Shown: positions 62,512 to 64,000 of the stretch, one piece after another | Position numbering within the stretch: the stretch's first letter is position 1 | How the letters are laid out: every line of letters begins with the position of its first letter | Source of the DNA: Kalaharituber pfeilii | Lineage: Eukaryota; Ascomycota; Pezizomycetes; Pezizales; Pezizaceae | Direction: 5' to 3' | DNA: 64,000 nucleotides | Assembly (NCBI GenBank): GCA_015179045.1 | Contig: WHUZ01000018.1 | Location: 682,001 to 746,000, forward strand | Translations under genes and position numbers: made by a program | The notes under the pieces: generated by a model | Told to the model about the DNA's origin: nothing | Databases searched by the model: none | The model's input: only the letters and a program-made list of their open reading frames with translations

Positions 62512-63769
62512 GTTAGATGCTCGTAGAGAGGGCGAGAGGGCAGGGCAAGCAGGCAAAGGGACGCTGCAAACGGCAGAGCAACAGTGCATAGACGTAGTTG
62601 ATGTATGCACAGTATGCGCATGCGCAAGCCGAATGCTTCCATGCAATTCTTATAGCATCGGACTTCGGCCTCCCGAGGCGCTGTGGCTGACACAGTGTGT
62701 TTTCAGATTTCCCCAGTAGCTTGCTACATCTTGCGTGGCCCTCTCTCTCGTTGGGGGTCTGGAGGGTACTTCACGATACTGCTGCGGCCATACACGCCAA
62801 CGCCTGGCTTTCCAGCAAGTGTGGCGACTTGCCGCCTCGCCTTTCCCTCCTGGCGGACTTGTCTTGCCCAGCATGGCTCTTTTCGTGTTTTTCGACGTGC
62901 CTGAGGCTACACTCGTCCTGCTGGACGACTGGAGACGCTGGGCCATGATTTAGTCTCGTGACTAGGCATGATGACTAAGCCCGTTGCAGCTAGCCTGCCA
63001 TGCAGCAACGGTGGATCCCAAGCAATGGAGACCCCACGCAATGAGATGTGATGACCTCCCTCCACCCGTCTTCTGCACGCCGTCACGAACATCTGTTGTG
63101 CGTTCGCTGGCTTGCGTCCCTGCCCGTCCTCCTGCTACTGTTCATTGATGCCTCCGACGCATACCCTAAATGCATCGAGCGTTCATTCTTGCAATCCTGT
63201 GCTTTTTTCTTCTTCTTGTCTTCTGCAAGCGCATGCAAGGCAAGGCAAGAGCAGAGGCGCTGTAACATGAAGTAAGGCCCCAGGGGGGCTGGGTTCTTGC
63301 CTCTTGCCCTGGCCTGCTTGCATGCCCATTCCGAGAGGCAAGCCGATGCTGGCAAGTTGCATGCAGCGCTTCACAACATGGGCAACGAACAGCGCAAGGA
63401 GCATACCATTCTCCACCAGGGCTGGAGTCTCGAGGCCGCGATGCAGCACTTGATGACAGCGGTTGGAGCAAGCCTGGGCTGGGCTCTATGATATGCTAGT
63501 AGATCGTGACAGCCCTGCCGCGGTGCGCCTGTGGCTCTGCGGCGCAGCCAGTATCATGCGCAGCTCATGCGCCCAAACGGACCGCACCGACGCCTACGTG
63601 TGAGAAACGCGGTGATGACCTATAAACTATGATATAACGTTCAGGCGTGGGTGCAAGCCCGTATCCGTATCGTACTCGTACATACACGTCCCCGGCAGCC
63701 GTTACGCTACGCCTGTGTCTAGTCCGCCCCCCTACAGCAGCCCCAGATGCGCTCCCTGCGCTGTCATAT

Positions 63770-64000
63770 TCACTGCGCGCAGCCTGAGCTGCAGCCAGGC
63801 CCGCGTGGGGCCTGGGCCTGGGCCTGCGACTGGGCCTGCGACTGCTCGCCCTCGCCCTCGCCCTCGCCCTCGCCCTCGCCGCCCCGATGCCGCACATAGT
63901 CCCTCCCCGGGCTCTCCCACGAAACGTCTACCCACTCCCCCAGAATGCCTCTCAGCTCTCCCACAAACTGGACTACCTCCTCCATCCTCTGCACGTCCTT
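63770..64000 (-). CDS. Possible partial gene at the right edge
   Basis: An open frame on the minus strand enters from beyond the window: VQRMEEVVQFVGELRGILGE, then WVDVSWESPGRDYVRHRG, then a Gly-Glu repeat coded by the hexanucleotide tract, a Gln-Ala repeat and a stop near 63770. The first ~40 residues look like a real amphipathic region; the rest is simple repeat. Without upstream sequence the family cannot be named. Confidence 0.4.
   Translation of the reverse strand, partial: KDVQRMEEVVQFVGELRGILGEWVDVSWESPGRDYVRHRGGEGEGEGEGEGEQSQAQSQAQAQAPRGPGCSSGCAQ
63846..63880. repeat. (GCCCTC)n hexanucleotide repeat
   Basis: About six tandem units, reading as Gly-Glu repeats in the minus-strand frame. 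An adjacent GGGCCTGGGCCTG / TGCGACTGGGCC block extends the repetition to about 63805. Confidence 0.85.

Larger units (their letters stand above)
61458..63769. other. Gene-poor region with G25 and GA tracts
   Basis: Fragments between 61585 and 62150 (MVFNEKQNPGEFVGGSLDGK, then other frames) look protein-like but have no clear frame chain or family. A G25 run lies at 62294-62318 and a (GA)n-rich tract at 62447-62511. Frames further right (62650-63491) overlap on both strands and are not convincing. Confidence 0.45.

Overview
The window looks like nuclear DNA of a filamentous ascomycete (Pezizomycotina). Nearly every conserved gene is broken by short spliceosomal introns (about 50-70 nt, GTAnGT...CTAAC/CTGAT...YAG), and products and gene structures are fungal: Dbp2, Pol1, Ubc6, Paf1, a DOMON-b561 protein and a Neurospora-type metallothionein. 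Gene density is modest, about one intact gene per 4-5 kb, with gene-poor stretches holding transposon remnants, long homopolymers and microsatellites. That would fit a repeat-rich lineage such as Pezizomycetes, but the class is a guess. I rebuilt exon structures by hand; for DBP2, RPL7, POL1, UBC6, RPS14, the TMEM135-like, LRR, kinase-like and FMN dehydrogenase genes all exons join into one open frame.

Layout. 1-8 kb: DBP2 (-), then two decayed genes side by side, a rad9 relic (+) and a SNF8/VPS22 relic (-), then RPL7 (+). 8.5-13.4 kb: POL1 (+). 13.4-19.3 kb: gene-poor, with a 731-bp pogo-like MITE. 19.4-21.2 kb: DOMON-cytochrome b561 gene with a one-base frameshift. 21.7-22.5 kb: a 754-bp TIR transposon remnant. 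25.2-28.8 kb: an uncharacterised gene and UBC6. 28.8-32.1 kb: gene-poor, homopolymer-rich. 32.1-43.3 kb: TMEM135-like gene, RPS14, a coiled-coil gene (frameshifted) and a leucine-rich-repeat gene. 44.9-48.8 kb: a P-loop kinase-like gene and a tiny metallothionein gene. 51.1-61.5 kb: FMN-dependent 2-hydroxyacid dehydrogenase, a UFD1-domain zinc-finger protein, PAF1 (frameshifted) and a coiled-coil gene. The right edge may hold part of another gene.

The genes are mostly housekeeping (replication, transcription elongation, translation, ER-associated degradation) and do not form a cluster or pathway.

The most unusual signal is a dispersed family of very small insertions (11-32 bp) that share the end sequence TAGTCTGGTTG and sit between 8-10 bp direct repeats that look like target-site duplications. 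Five or six are seen here (8.3, 14.7, 16.6, 22.8, 35.3 and 50.7 kb). Two are near-identical 32-bp imperfect palindromes. They look like micro-MITEs or end-only derivatives of a TIR transposon. A second general point is that three otherwise intact genes each carry exactly one single-base frameshift in or beside a homopolymer, which points to assembly errors rather than gene death; the rad9 and SNF8 relics have many more lesions.
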